A DNA stretch of 44,767 nucleotides from an uncultured Gammaproteobacteria bacterium (lineage in GTDB: Bacteria > Pseudomonadota > Gammaproteobacteria > JAADHQ01), in assembly GCA_947258755.1 (NCBI GenBank), contig CAMYJO010000028.1, forward strand, positions 1 through 44,767. The letters are read 5' to 3'. Shown piece after piece: positions 25,454-33,406 of this stretch. Position 1 is the stretch's first letter. Each line of letters opens with the position of its first letter. A program made the position numbers and the translations under genes. Under the pieces are notes generated by a model, which did not search any database, was not told the origin of the DNA, and saw nothing but the letters and a program-made list of their open reading frames with translations.

Positions 25454-25960
25454 ATGAACACGAACTATAAACGACTTTTAACCGCCCTATGCCTGACCGG
25501 CGCGATGCTCTTTGCCTCCACCTCCCAAGCAGCTGCTGTAGGTGGTAATGCCCCTGACTTCACTCTGAAGAGTAAAGATGGCAACAACATTAAACTGAAC
25601 GAGTATCGTGGCGATGTCGTCATGATCAATTTCTGGGCCTCCTGGTGTGGGCCCTGCCGACAGGAAATGCCGGCGCTGGAACAGTTGTACAGCAAGTACA
25701 AGGACTTGGGCTTTGTCATCCTCGGGGTCAATCTCGACGAAGACTCGAACAAGGCCATCGCCATGCTCGATAAGACCTCGGTCAGCTTCCCGATCCTGTT
25801 TGATGAAACCAAGCAGGTCAGCAAGCTTTATAATGTCAGCGCCATGCCGACCACCTTCCTGCTTGATCGTAACGGCAAACTGCGCTACTTGCACAAGGCC
25901 TATAAACCGGGTTACGAGCATAAATACGCCAAGCAGATTAAAACCCTGGTCAGGGAATAA
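25454..25960 (+). CDS. TlpA/ResA-type thioredoxin-fold thiol-disulfide protein
   Basis: The 168-aa protein has a signal peptide (cleavage near SQAAA) and a thioredoxin fold with active site WASWCGPC (Cys65 and Cys68). It also has VILGVNLDED, the cis-Pro segment VSAMPTTFLLDRNGK and a C-terminal helix. TlpA/ResA proteins work in the periplasm, often reducing apo-cytochrome or copper-protein cysteines. It is 12 bases after the second barrel and 2 bases before the DUF4266 gene, so it is part of that operon. Likely clients are the CxxCH proteins coded here or the Cys-rich tail of the DUF4266 lipoprotein. This is inferred from linkage. Confidence 0.94.
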   Translation: MNTNYKRLLTALCLTGAMLFASTSQAAAVGGNAPDFTLKSKDGNNIKLNEYRGDVVMINFWASWCGPCRQEMPALEQLYSKYKDLGFVILGVNLDEDSNKAIAMLDKTSVSFPILFDETKQVSKLYNVSAMPTTFLLDRNGKLRYLHKAYKPGYEHKYAKQIKTLVRE

Positions 25961-25962
25961 AC

Positions 25963-26190
25963 ATGCGTCATTCCGTCATATTCATGCTGGTTGTTATAGC
26001 CTTGATAGGTAGTGGTTGCAGTAAAATAGAACCCTGGGTCAAACCCTATGAACGTGACCGTCTGGCTGATCCCATCATGAGCTTCAGCCGCGATCCGGTT
26101 TCATCGTCCTATCTGCATCATGTATATCAAGCACGCGAGGCAGCACGTGGTGCTGAAGGCGGCCAAGGTGGTGGATGTGGCTGTAACTAG
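25963..26190 (+). CDS. DUF4266 lipoprotein with GGGCGCN tail
   Basis: The 75-aa protein has a lipobox LIGSGC (Cys19), then KIEPWVKPYERDRLADPIMS. It ends in a Gly-rich tail GGQGGGCGCN with two conserved Cys. This is the layout of DUF4266 proteins, which usually occur directly upstream of DUF3570, as here. The function is unknown. The CxC tail could bind metal or be a thiol substrate of the TlpA protein encoded 2 bases upstream. The gene overlaps the start of DUF3570. Confidence 0.88.
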   Translation: MRHSVIFMLVVIALIGSGCSKIEPWVKPYERDRLADPIMSFSRDPVSSSYLHHVYQAREAARGAEGGQGGGCGCN

Positions 26191-27313
26191 AACCGCCCGG
26201 CATTGTCTCGCCGTTGGCCTGCTATTACTGAACACCGTTTGTCAGGCTGCCATATTACCTGAAGACAGGGCCGATGCCATGTACCACTCCTACGACGGTG
26301 GCGGCATCGAAATTACTGGCCCCTCTATTCTGGTACGCAAACAAATCGGTGACAGTTTTTCGGTATACGGCACCCATTATGTCGACACCATTTCCAGTGC
26401 CTCTATCGATGTCATCGCTACTGCCAGCCCCTATGCCGAGGAACGTACTGAAAACAGCATTGGTGTTGATTACCTGCGCGACAAAGTAACGATGAGTCTG
26501 GCCTATACCAATAGTGAAGAGAACGACTTTCATGCTAAATCGCTGCATCTTGGTGTCAGCCAGGAAATCTTCGGTGGTATGACCACGGTCTCGCTCGGCT
26601 ACTCACGTGGCTGGGATGATGTTGGCACCCTGGGTAATCCAGAAACTTTCGATACGGATCGTCATAACTATCGTCTTGGACTGTCCCAGGTGCTGACCAA
26701 AGACCTGATCATGGAGATCGGACTGGAAACCATTACTGATGAAGGTGAGCGCTTAAATAACCCTTATCGGCAAGTACGTTACCTTACATCGGCAACGACC
26801 TTCGACTTTCAAGATGAAGTCTACCCCAATACCCGCACCAGCAATGCCGTGTCCTTGCGCGCCAAGTATTTCCTGCCCTACCGCGCAGCCTTGCATGGTG
26901 AATATCGCTGGTTTGATGATACCTGGGGTATTACTGCGCAAAATTTCGAAATTGGCTATACCCAGCCGCTCAAGGACAACTGGACCTTTGATGTCAAAGT
27001 CAGGAGCTACAAACAGAATGAAGCTGATTTCTATAGCGACCTGTTTCCATTCCAGGATGCTCAAAACTTCCTCGCCCGTGACAAGGAAATGAGTAGCTTT
27101 TCAACACTTACGGTAGGTGCCGGCGTCAGCTACGAATTCGGCAAGGGCAACCTGGGTTTCATCGACAAAGGCAGTCTCAATTTTTCCATCAATCATATCG
27201 AATTCGAGTACGACAATTTCCGTGATGTCACTGCCGGTGGCACACCTGGATCCGAACCGCTATACAGGTTTGATGCCGATGTTGTGCAATTCTTCATTTC
27301 ATTGTGGTATTGA
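26177..27313 (+). CDS. DUF3570 outer-membrane protein
   Basis: The product (about 378 aa from the GTG at 26177; an in-frame ATG lies at 26120) has a signal peptide (CLAVGLLLLNTVCQA). A large region of barrel strands follows (SFSVYGTHYVDTISSASIDV, TMSLAYTNSEENDFHAKSLH, MTTVSLGYSRGWDD, LHGEYRWFDDTWGITAQNFE), ending VVQFFISLWY with an aromatic terminus. The GTG start follows AAGGTGG, overlaps the DUF4266 stop by 14 bases and puts the signal peptide near the N-terminus. DUF3570 proteins are predicted outer-membrane barrels of unknown function linked to DUF4266, thioredoxin and ApbE genes. A terminator follows. Confidence 0.9.
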   Translation: MAVTRTARHCLAVGLLLLNTVCQAAILPEDRADAMYHSYDGGGIEITGPSILVRKQIGDSFSVYGTHYVDTISSASIDVIATASPYAEERTENSIGVDYLRDKVTMSLAYTNSEENDFHAKSLHLGVSQEIFGGMTTVSLGYSRGWDDVGTLGNPETFDTDRHNYRLGLSQVLTKDLIMEIGLETITDEGERLNNPYRQVRYLTSATTFDFQDEVYPNTRTSNAVSLRAKYFLPYRAALHGEYRWFDDTWGITAQNFEIGYTQPLKDNWTFDVKVRSYKQNEADFYSDLFPFQDAQNFLARDKEMSSFSTLTVGAGVSYEFGKGNLGFIDKGSLNFSINHIEFEYDNFRDVTAGGTPGSEPLYRFDADVVQFFISLWY

Positions 27314-27360
27314 AAATCAGATACAAGGGTAAAGAGGAAAGATAAAAGTTAAAGGCCAAA

Positions 27361-27391
27361 AAAAAACCGCGCCAAATGGCGCGGTTTTTTT
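27361..27391. terminator. Bidirectional rho-independent terminator between convergent genes
   Basis: The hairpin ACCGCGCC-AAAT-GGCGCGGT is flanked by an A run and a T run. It ends the DUF3570 operon from the left and the small cytochrome gene from the right. Confidence 0.93.
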
Positions 27392-27406
27392 ATTATCGAC
27401 AGATAA

Positions 27407-27709
27407 TTATTTCAGGCTACTGTAGTAGGCGGCCAGGTTGTCGATATCGGCATCACTCAGAGCCTTGGCTGTGCTGGTCATCATCGGGTCCTTGCGCGTA
27501 CCGTCCCTGAAGGCCTTCAGTGACTTGACGATATAAGGGCCCTTCTGACCAGCCAGATTAGGCCAGACAGGATTATTACTGATACCGGTGGCACCATGGC
27601 ATCCAACACAGGCTGCCGCTTTGGCCTTACCTGCTGCTGCATCACCAGCTGCGTGCGCAACACCCGCGACCATAGACATGGCAACCAAGATTGCAGATAA
27701 CTGTTTCAT
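27407..27709 (-). CDS. Small class I cytochrome c
   Basis: The 100-aa protein has a signal peptide (cleavage near AHAAG), heme site CVGCH (34-38), the Pro/Gly segment [20 protein letters not shown] and a distal Met in [13 protein letters not shown]. This is the cytochrome c5/c553 pattern of soluble periplasmic electron carriers. It could deliver electrons from the exported cytochromes to a terminal oxidase. It is a single gene with a good ribosome site (AAGGAGA) and a shared terminator downstream. Confidence 0.95.
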   Translation of the reverse strand: MKQLSAILVAMSMVAGVAHAAGDAAAGKAKAAACVGCHGATGISNNPVWPNLAGQKGPYIVKSLKAFRDGTRKDPMMTSTAKALSDADIDNLAAYYSSLK

Positions 27710-28172
27710 ATAAATCTCCTTAAATGGGGGAAAAAATATTGGATTCCAATGATCCTGTACTAAATTCTAAACTGGTGAAACTGAATCGTAGCTGAACGAA
27801 ACCCCAGATAACGGTATTAATATCATGGTTATAGGGCTACGCTTCTGTTCAGCCAACTATTCTCTCAAAGCCAGGGGATGAAGTAAATTTTCATTTACTT
27901 ATGGCATTAAAAATATATCAAATACGCAGTGCCCTGGAAATAACATATTAATAAATATGAATTTTCATAAGCATCGCCAAATCAGCATTATGACTAAATA
28001 CCTGATCATTTTAATTGGACTTTACAACAAGGCAGGAAAATCTATAATTTATAGTATGTCGGAGTTAAGCGCTAAATATATAGCGTTATTAGAAACTGAA
28101 TAATTAGTTATTTCATTATTCACTACACGGAAGTTAAGCAAAAACCAAGCTGTTTATCAGAGGTGGCGTGAT
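27710..28172. other. Gene-free region between divergent genes
   Basis: This 463-base AT-rich stretch separates the cytochrome c gene (minus) from the HDOD gene (plus). It must hold both promoters. A short symmetric CGCTA/TAGCG pair lies around 28070-28085. I see no convincing ORF, RNA gene or repeat. Confidence 0.5.
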
Positions 28173-29033
28173 ATGGACATTTCAATCGACAAACTCATCG
28201 AGAAATCCGGCACTCCGGTATCCTTACCGGATGTATTTATAAAGATTAACCAACTAACACAGGACTCGAAATGCTCCGTCGCGGATATTTCAAGGGTTGC
28301 TGAAACGGATATGAGCCTGTCTTTAAGACTACTCAAAATCGTTAACAGCCCCTATTACGGCTTCCCGTCGACTATCGACAGCATCCCCAGGGCGATCACG
28401 ATTATCGGCGTCCAGAATCTACGCGATCTGACCCTGGCCACAACCACCGTCGACCTGTTTGCCAATAACCAGACCAAGCAGAATCATATCCGCCAATTAT
28501 GGCGTCATAGTCTTTTTTGCGCGATCAACTCCAGACTGTTGGCTGAAGCACTGAAGCTACATCATACTGAACGCTTTTTTGCCGCCGGCTTATTGCATGA
28601 CATCGGCCGTTTGATCCTGTTTCAAGGCATACCGGAAACCATGCACGAGACCATCAAGCAAGCAGCACGAACAGGTACCGCACTGACAACGATAGAGCAT
28701 GCACTATTGGGTTTCACCCATACTGACATCGGCTGCCGTATTGCCCACCAATGGAAGTTGCCGGAAAGCATCATTGAGACCATTGCCTATCACCATACGC
28801 CGGAAAAGGCGCGCCAATACCCTATGGAAACAGCCATCATTCATATAGCCAACCACATGGCCAACACGCTTGATGTTGAGAGTTCGATCGAGGTTGAAGA
28901 CCATGGCATCGACCACTATGCCTGGAAAATAAGTGGACTGAACATGGAAACGGTATATGAGGTGCTAAGTAAGGCCCCTGAACAATTCGCTGAACTACAA
29001 ACTGTATTGATGCCGAAAACCAGAGCCGCCTAG
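28173..29033 (+). CDS. HDOD-domain protein
   Basis: The 286-aa cytoplasmic protein matches the HDOD family. Residues about 15-210 include LPDVFIKINQLTQDSKCSV, VAETDMSLSLRLLKIVNSPY, SIPRAITIIGVQNLRDL, FFAAGLLHDIGRLIL and FTHTDIGCRIAHQWKLPESI. HDOD proteins are relatives of HD hydrolases and often act in signalling, linked to c-di-GMP or motility control. Here HDIGR keeps HD residues, so residual metal binding is possible. The ribosome site is GAGGTGG. It is monocistronic with a strong terminator. Confidence 0.92.
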   Translation: MDISIDKLIEKSGTPVSLPDVFIKINQLTQDSKCSVADISRVAETDMSLSLRLLKIVNSPYYGFPSTIDSIPRAITIIGVQNLRDLTLATTTVDLFANNQTKQNHIRQLWRHSLFCAINSRLLAEALKLHHTERFFAAGLLHDIGRLILFQGIPETMHETIKQAARTGTALTTIEHALLGFTHTDIGCRIAHQWKLPESIIETIAYHHTPEKARQYPMETAIIHIANHMANTLDVESSIEVEDHGIDHYAWKISGLNMETVYEVLSKAPEQFAELQTVLMPKTRAA

Positions 29034-29034
29034 C

Positions 29035-29078
29035 ATCAACAAAACAGGCGATGACATTGCATCACCTGTTTTGTTGAT
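29035..29078. terminator. Bidirectional terminator-like hairpin
   Basis: The arms ATCAACAAAACAGG and CCTGTTTTGTTGAT are complementary, with a further CGATG/GCATC-like pairing inside. T-rich sequence follows on the plus side. It sits between the convergent HDOD and DUF302 stop codons and serves both. Confidence 0.82.
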
Positions 29079-29079
29079 T

Positions 29080-29466
29080 TTATTTCAGCGCATCCCTGAC
29101 ACGATGCAGACGTGCAAGCACCTCATCTCCGAGTGCTTTCAACTCTTCGCGCTGGACCAGGCCCAGTACCGATGATGGATCCATAAAACCGACGGTTACC
29201 GAATCGTCTTCATTTTCTCGCACAATGACATTACAGGGCAGTAACAGACCGATATCGGGTTCAGCATCCATGGCCTGATTGGCCAATACCGGATTACAGG
29301 CGCCCAGTATTTTGTATGGACGTTTATCCAGGTCCAGTTTCTTTTTCATCACCGCCTTGACATCGATCTCGGTGAGCACACCAAAACCTTCCTTTTTCAG
29401 TTCTTCGGTCACCTTACTGACCGCATCATCAAAACTCTCGTTCACATTAACCGTAAAACCGTACAT
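29080..29466 (-). CDS. DUF302 protein
   Basis: From the ATG at 29466, preceded by GAGGAG, the protein has 128 residues. The frame extends to a TTG at 29481, which is less likely because it would include the ribosome site. Family features are FTVNVNESFDDAVSKVTEEL, VLTEIDVKAVMKKKL, YKILGACNP, GLLLPCNVIV and GFMDPSSVLG. DUF302 proteins are small, often next to copper or sulfur genes, and have conserved Cys residues in the ACNP and PCN motifs that may bind a metal or thiol. It is near the Cus operon on the same strand, separated by cytochrome and small membrane genes. Confidence 0.92.
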   Translation of the reverse strand: MYGFTVNVNESFDDAVSKVTEELKKEGFGVLTEIDVKAVMKKKLDLDKRPYKILGACNPVLANQAMDAEPDIGLLLPCNVIVRENEDDSVTVGFMDPSSVLGLVQREELKALGDEVLARLHRVRDALK

Positions 29467-29573
29467 ATTAAAACTCCTCAATAATCACCACCCATTTACA
29501 ATGTAGACATTCTAACATTGTTCAGGATTGGTATAAAATAACCATCATCCAATTGCCATCCGTCGATGTAGAA

Positions 29574-29702
29574 TTATTCCTTCCTGGTTGGAAATAGCAA
29601 TTTAAACACTCCGATTAATGCCACAAAAATAATCAGCCATACTAGCAATCCCAGAACCCAGTGTCCCAAGCCGAAAAATGGAAACCAACTATCACCATGC
29701 AT
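29574..29702 (-). CDS. 42-aa single-span membrane peptide
   Basis: The frame from ATG 29702 encodes MHGDSWFPFFGLGHWVLGLL, a hydrophobic continuation WLIIFVALIGVFKLLF, and a basic end PTRKE. A near-perfect ribosome site (AGGAGGG, seven bases upstream) precedes it, and it starts 19 bases after the cytochrome lipoprotein stop on the same strand. The single helix and short tails point to a small inner-membrane protein, perhaps stabilising a metal transport or redox complex. I do not recognise the family. Confidence 0.68.
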   Translation of the reverse strand: MHGDSWFPFFGLGHWVLGLLVWLIIFVALIGVFKLLFPTRKE

Positions 29703-29720
29703 GATTCTACCCTCCTGATG

Positions 29721-30200
29721 TTATCGGTCTGACGATCGATTACGTATAATTTCCTGGTTGTTTTTATACCAGGCAGCATAAATCTCATTTCTCCACTGCG
29801 ACTGCACCCAAAACAGGATATCCTGAGTTTCTTCATTGCTTAGCTTGCCTTTCCAGGGTGGCATATTACCTCCCAACCGCTGGGTACCGTTGTTAATAAT
29901 ATCCACCAGCACCGACATCGGATGATGCCAGGTATGCCCACTACCATTCAGCGGCGGTGGGCGATATTGTCCATTCGCATCCCGTTGTTGCCAGTTAAGT
30001 GCACCCTCACCCTGCTTGCCGTGACAAGCGGCACAGTTCTGCTGATACAGTTTTAGGCCGCGCGTATAACGTACCGGATCCTGTTCCAGTACAGGCTCTG
30101 AGGCTAACGTATCTATCTCAGTTTCCTGCGTCCTCTCCTCACAACCCATTAACAACAACATAACGCATGGCAGAACGATACTTACTACACCCATCATCAA
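29721..30200 (-). CDS. Monoheme cytochrome c lipoprotein
   Basis: The 159-aa protein has a lipobox (LLMGC, Cys20), a heme site CAACHG (56-61) followed by KQGEGALNW, and a distal Met region MPPWKGKLSNEETQDILFW. The fold is class I cytochrome c. It lies about 75 bases downstream of cusA in the same direction, so it may be read from the Cus transcript. It could serve periplasmic Cu(I) oxidation or ordinary respiratory transfer; nothing in the sequence decides this. Confidence 0.9.
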   Translation of the reverse strand: MMMGVVSIVLPCVMLLLMGCEERTQETEIDTLASEPVLEQDPVRYTRGLKLYQQNCAACHGKQGEGALNWQQRDANGQYRPPPLNGSGHTWHHPMSVLVDIINNGTQRLGGNMPPWKGKLSNEETQDILFWVQSQWRNEIYAAWYKNNQEIIRNRSSDR

Positions 30201-30274
30201 CCTCCTTTTCTATTACACCCATACCTTCATAAACTTCGTGTTTTCGTGGTCAACAGCATTTAATAAAAATCCTG

Positions 30275-33200
30275 TTACTTGTTGATCAAACGGCTTTTCC
30301 AGACCATATACACCGCGGGAATAACCACCAGGGTCAGGATCGTCGCACTGACCATTCCACCGACCATTGGCGCTGCAATGCGACGCATGACCTCTGAACC
30401 TGTACCGCTACCCAGCATGATGGGTAGCAGGCCGGCAATGATCGCTGCGACCGTCATCATAATAGGACGTACCCTCAATAAGGCTCCTTCGATTATAGCC
30501 TCACGCAGTTCCATCAATGACAAACTATGCACTTTGCCGCCTTCACTTTGATGTTTCTTGAATGCCTGATTTAGATAGACCAACATGACGACCCCTATCT
30601 CAACGGCGACACCAGCCAGGGCAATAAAACCAACTCCGACGGCAACCGACATATTGTAGCCCAACAGGTATAACAACCAGACACCCCCTACCAGCGCCAT
30701 TGGTAAGGTGCCCATAATAATCAGCACCTCGGTCAGGTTGCGGAAATTCAAGTATAGCAACAGTACAATAATGACCAGCGTAAATGGTATCACCACAGTC
30801 AGGCGCTCCTTGGCGCGTACCATATATTCATATTGACCAGACCAGGCCACCGAATAACCCGCCGGCAATTCAACCTGATCGGCAACCACTTGTCTCGCCT
30901 CCTCGACATAGGAACCAAGGTCACGGCCATCGATATCGACAAAGGTCCAGCCATTGGGTCGAGCGTTCTCGCTCTTGATCATCGCCGGCCCCATTTCCAC
31001 ACGAATGTCCGATACCTCCCCTAACGGTATGCGCGCACCAGACGGCGTCACGATCGGCAAGTTGCGTAACTCCTCAAGGGAATCACGTGTCTCACGCGGA
31101 TAACGGATATTGATCGGATAGCGCTCCAGCCCTTCAACGCTTTGCGCGACTTTCATACCACCAACTGCGGTCTTTACGACGTCCTGCACATCAGCAATAT
31201 TCAGACCAAAGCGTGATGCGGCCACGCGGTCAATATCCACAGTGACATAACGACCGCCAGCAACACGCTCGGAATAGACCGACAAGGTACCAGGGACTTT
31301 GGCAACGACCTCCTCCAGACGCTGGCCAATATCCTGTATCACTTTCAGGTCCGGACCCGCCACCTTGATCCCCACTGGTGTCTTGATACCTGTGGCCAGC
31401 ATATCGATACGGGTCTTGATCGGCATAACCCAGGCATTGGTCAAGCCCGGGAACTTGATCAGGCGATTCAACTCGGCTTTTAATCCTGCCAGATCCATAC
31501 CCGCACGCCACTCGCTGCGTGGCTTCAGCAGAATCGTGGTTTCGATCATGGTGAGTGGCGCCGGATCAGTCGCCGTTTCAGCACGCCCGACCTTACCAAA
31601 CACGCGCTTAACTTCAGGTAAGGTCCGAATTAATTTGTCGGTTTGTTGCAATAGCTCTTGCGCCTTACCGACTGATACTCCGGGAAATGTAGTCGGCATA
31701 TACATCAGATCACCTTCATCCAGGTCCGGCATAAACTCTGAACCGATCTTGGTGATCGGCCATAATCCCGCGATAACAATAATCAATGAAATCAGCAGCA
31801 CAGTTTTAGGCGCTTTCAAGATAATATTTATAAAGGGTCGATACAGGGCCACCAACACCCGATTGATCGGGTTCTTATGTTCAGGGACGATATGCCCGCG
31901 GATAAAATAACCCATCAACACCGGCACCAGTGTAATCGACAGACCGGCTGCGGCCGCCATCGCAAAGGTCTTGGTAAATGCCAGTGGAGAAAACAGACGT
32001 CCCTCCTGTGCCTCCAATGTAAACACCGGCAGAAAACTCAAGGTAATGATCAATAGTGAGAAAAACAGTGGCGGCCCCACTTCCCGAGTGGCCTCACGGA
32101 TGATACGCCAACGGTTTTCATCGGTCAGTGGCTCCTTCTCGATATGTTTATGTACATTCTCGATCATGACAATGGCCGCATCGACCATGGCACCAATCGC
32201 AATGGCTATACCTCCCAATGACATAATATTGGCATTGATGCCCTGAGACTGCATGATAATAAAGGCAACCAGGATACCAATCGGCAGGCTGATGATCACG
32301 ACCAGTGCCGAACGCAGGTGAAACAGGAACACAACACAGACCAGCGCGACAACAATGAATTCTTGCAGCAGTTTTTCACTCAATGTATCAACGGCACGAT
32401 GTATCAACGCAGAGCGATCATAGGTCTCGACGATCTCGACACCTTTAGGTAATCCATTTTTCAACTCATCCAGTTTCTGCTTCACACCCTTAATGGTCTT
32501 TAATGCATTCTCGCCATAGCGCATAACGACGATGCCACCGACCACTTCACCTTCACCATCCAGCTCGGCGATACCACGGCGCATTTGTGGGCCGAGACGA
32601 ATCTCAGCTACATCCTTTAGCAGGATTGGCGTACCTTGATCATTGACCCCTAATGGAATACGACGCAGATCTTCCAGATCATCGATGTAACCGGTGGCGC
32701 GCACCATATATTCGGCCTCGGCCATTTCAATAACCGAACCACCCACTTCCTTATTACCACGACTAATAGCCATGCGCACTTTTTGCAGTGGTATGCCATA
32801 GGCACGCAAGCGGTCCGGATTCAGGACTACCTGATACTGCTTGACCATACCCCCCACAGTGGCCACCTCGGACACACCGGCAACGGTTTGTAATTCATAT
32901 TTCAGAAACCAGTCCTGCAATGAACGCAATTGGGCCAGGTCATTGTTGCCACTTCGGTCAACCAATGCGTATTCATACACCCAACCGACACCAGTGGCAT
33001 CCGGACCTAGTGCCGGGCGTGCCTCCATAGGCAGACGACTGGCTACCTGACTCAGGTATTCCAACACCCGCGATCGTGCCCAGTACGGGTCGGTGCCGTC
33101 TTTAAAGATCACGTACACATAGGAGTCATTAAAAAATGAATAACCACGCACATTGGTCGCACCCGGCACTGCTAGCATGGCGGTTGTCAACGGATAGGTG

Positions 33201-33394
33201 ACCTGATCCTCAACCACACGTGGCGCCTGCCCCGGATAGGTGGTCTTGATAATCACCTGCACATCCGACAGGTCCGGAATCGCATCCAGGGGTGTCTGTT
33301 TAACAGCAAACAAACCCCATCCAATTAAAACAACAGTCAACAACAATACCAGGAAACGATTATTGAGCGACCAGTCGATGATTTTTGCTATCAT
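30275..33394 (-). CDS. cusA: CusA-type copper/silver RND efflux pump
   Basis: At 1039 aa this is a full-length heavy-metal-efflux RND transporter. Visible features include the N-terminal helix and PLDAIPDLSDVQVII, MGPDATGVGWVYEYALVD-like sequence (GPDATGVGWVYEYALV), the helix with AIGAMVDAAIVMIENVHKH carrying a proton-relay Asp, and MPIKTRIDMLATGIKTPVGI, the Met-containing sequence typical of the copper/silver subgroup. It pumps Cu(I) or Ag(I) from the periplasm and inner membrane through CusB and CusC to the outside, driven by protons. It follows cusB by 12 bases with an AGGAGG-like ribosome site. Confidence 0.96.
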   Translation of the reverse strand: MIAKIIDWSLNNRFLVLLLTVVLIGWGLFAVKQTPLDAIPDLSDVQVIIKTTYPGQAPRVVEDQVTYPLTTAMLAVPGATNVRGYSFFNDSYVYVIFKDGTDPYWARSRVLEYLSQVASRLPMEARPALGPDATGVGWVYEYALVDRSGNNDLAQLRSLQDWFLKYELQTVAGVSEVATVGGMVKQYQVVLNPDRLRAYGIPLQKVRMAISRGNKEVGGSVIEMAEAEYMVRATGYIDDLEDLRRIPLGVNDQGTPILLKDVAEIRLGPQMRRGIAELDGEGEVVGGIVVMRYGENALKTIKGVKQKLDELKNGLPKGVEIVETYDRSALIHRAVDTLSEKLLQEFIVVALVCVVFLFHLRSALVVIISLPIGILVAFIIMQSQGINANIMSLGGIAIAIGAMVDAAIVMIENVHKHIEKEPLTDENRWRIIREATREVGPPLFFSLLIITLSFLPVFTLEAQEGRLFSPLAFTKTFAMAAAAGLSITLVPVLMGYFIRGHIVPEHKNPINRVLVALYRPFINIILKAPKTVLLISLIIVIAGLWPITKIGSEFMPDLDEGDLMYMPTTFPGVSVGKAQELLQQTDKLIRTLPEVKRVFGKVGRAETATDPAPLTMIETTILLKPRSEWRAGMDLAGLKAELNRLIKFPGLTNAWVMPIKTRIDMLATGIKTPVGIKVAGPDLKVIQDIGQRLEEVVAKVPGTLSVYSERVAGGRYVTVDIDRVAASRFGLNIADVQDVVKTAVGGMKVAQSVEGLERYPINIRYPRETRDSLEELRNLPIVTPSGARIPLGEVSDIRVEMGPAMIKSENARPNGWTFVDIDGRDLGSYVEEARQVVADQVELPAGYSVAWSGQYEYMVRAKERLTVVIPFTLVIIVLLLYLNFRNLTEVLIIMGTLPMALVGGVWLLYLLGYNMSVAVGVGFIALAGVAVEIGVVMLVYLNQAFKKHQSEGGKVHSLSLMELREAIIEGALLRVRPIMMTVAAIIAGLLPIMLGSGTGSEVMRRIAAPMVGGMVSATILTLVVIPAVYMVWKSRLINK

Positions 33395-33406
33395 AATAAT
33401 CGCCTC

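Noticed and set aside
28060-28090. Small palindrome CGCTA/TAGCG before the HDOD gene as an operator
   Set aside because: Five-base arms in AT-rich sequence are too short to separate from chance.
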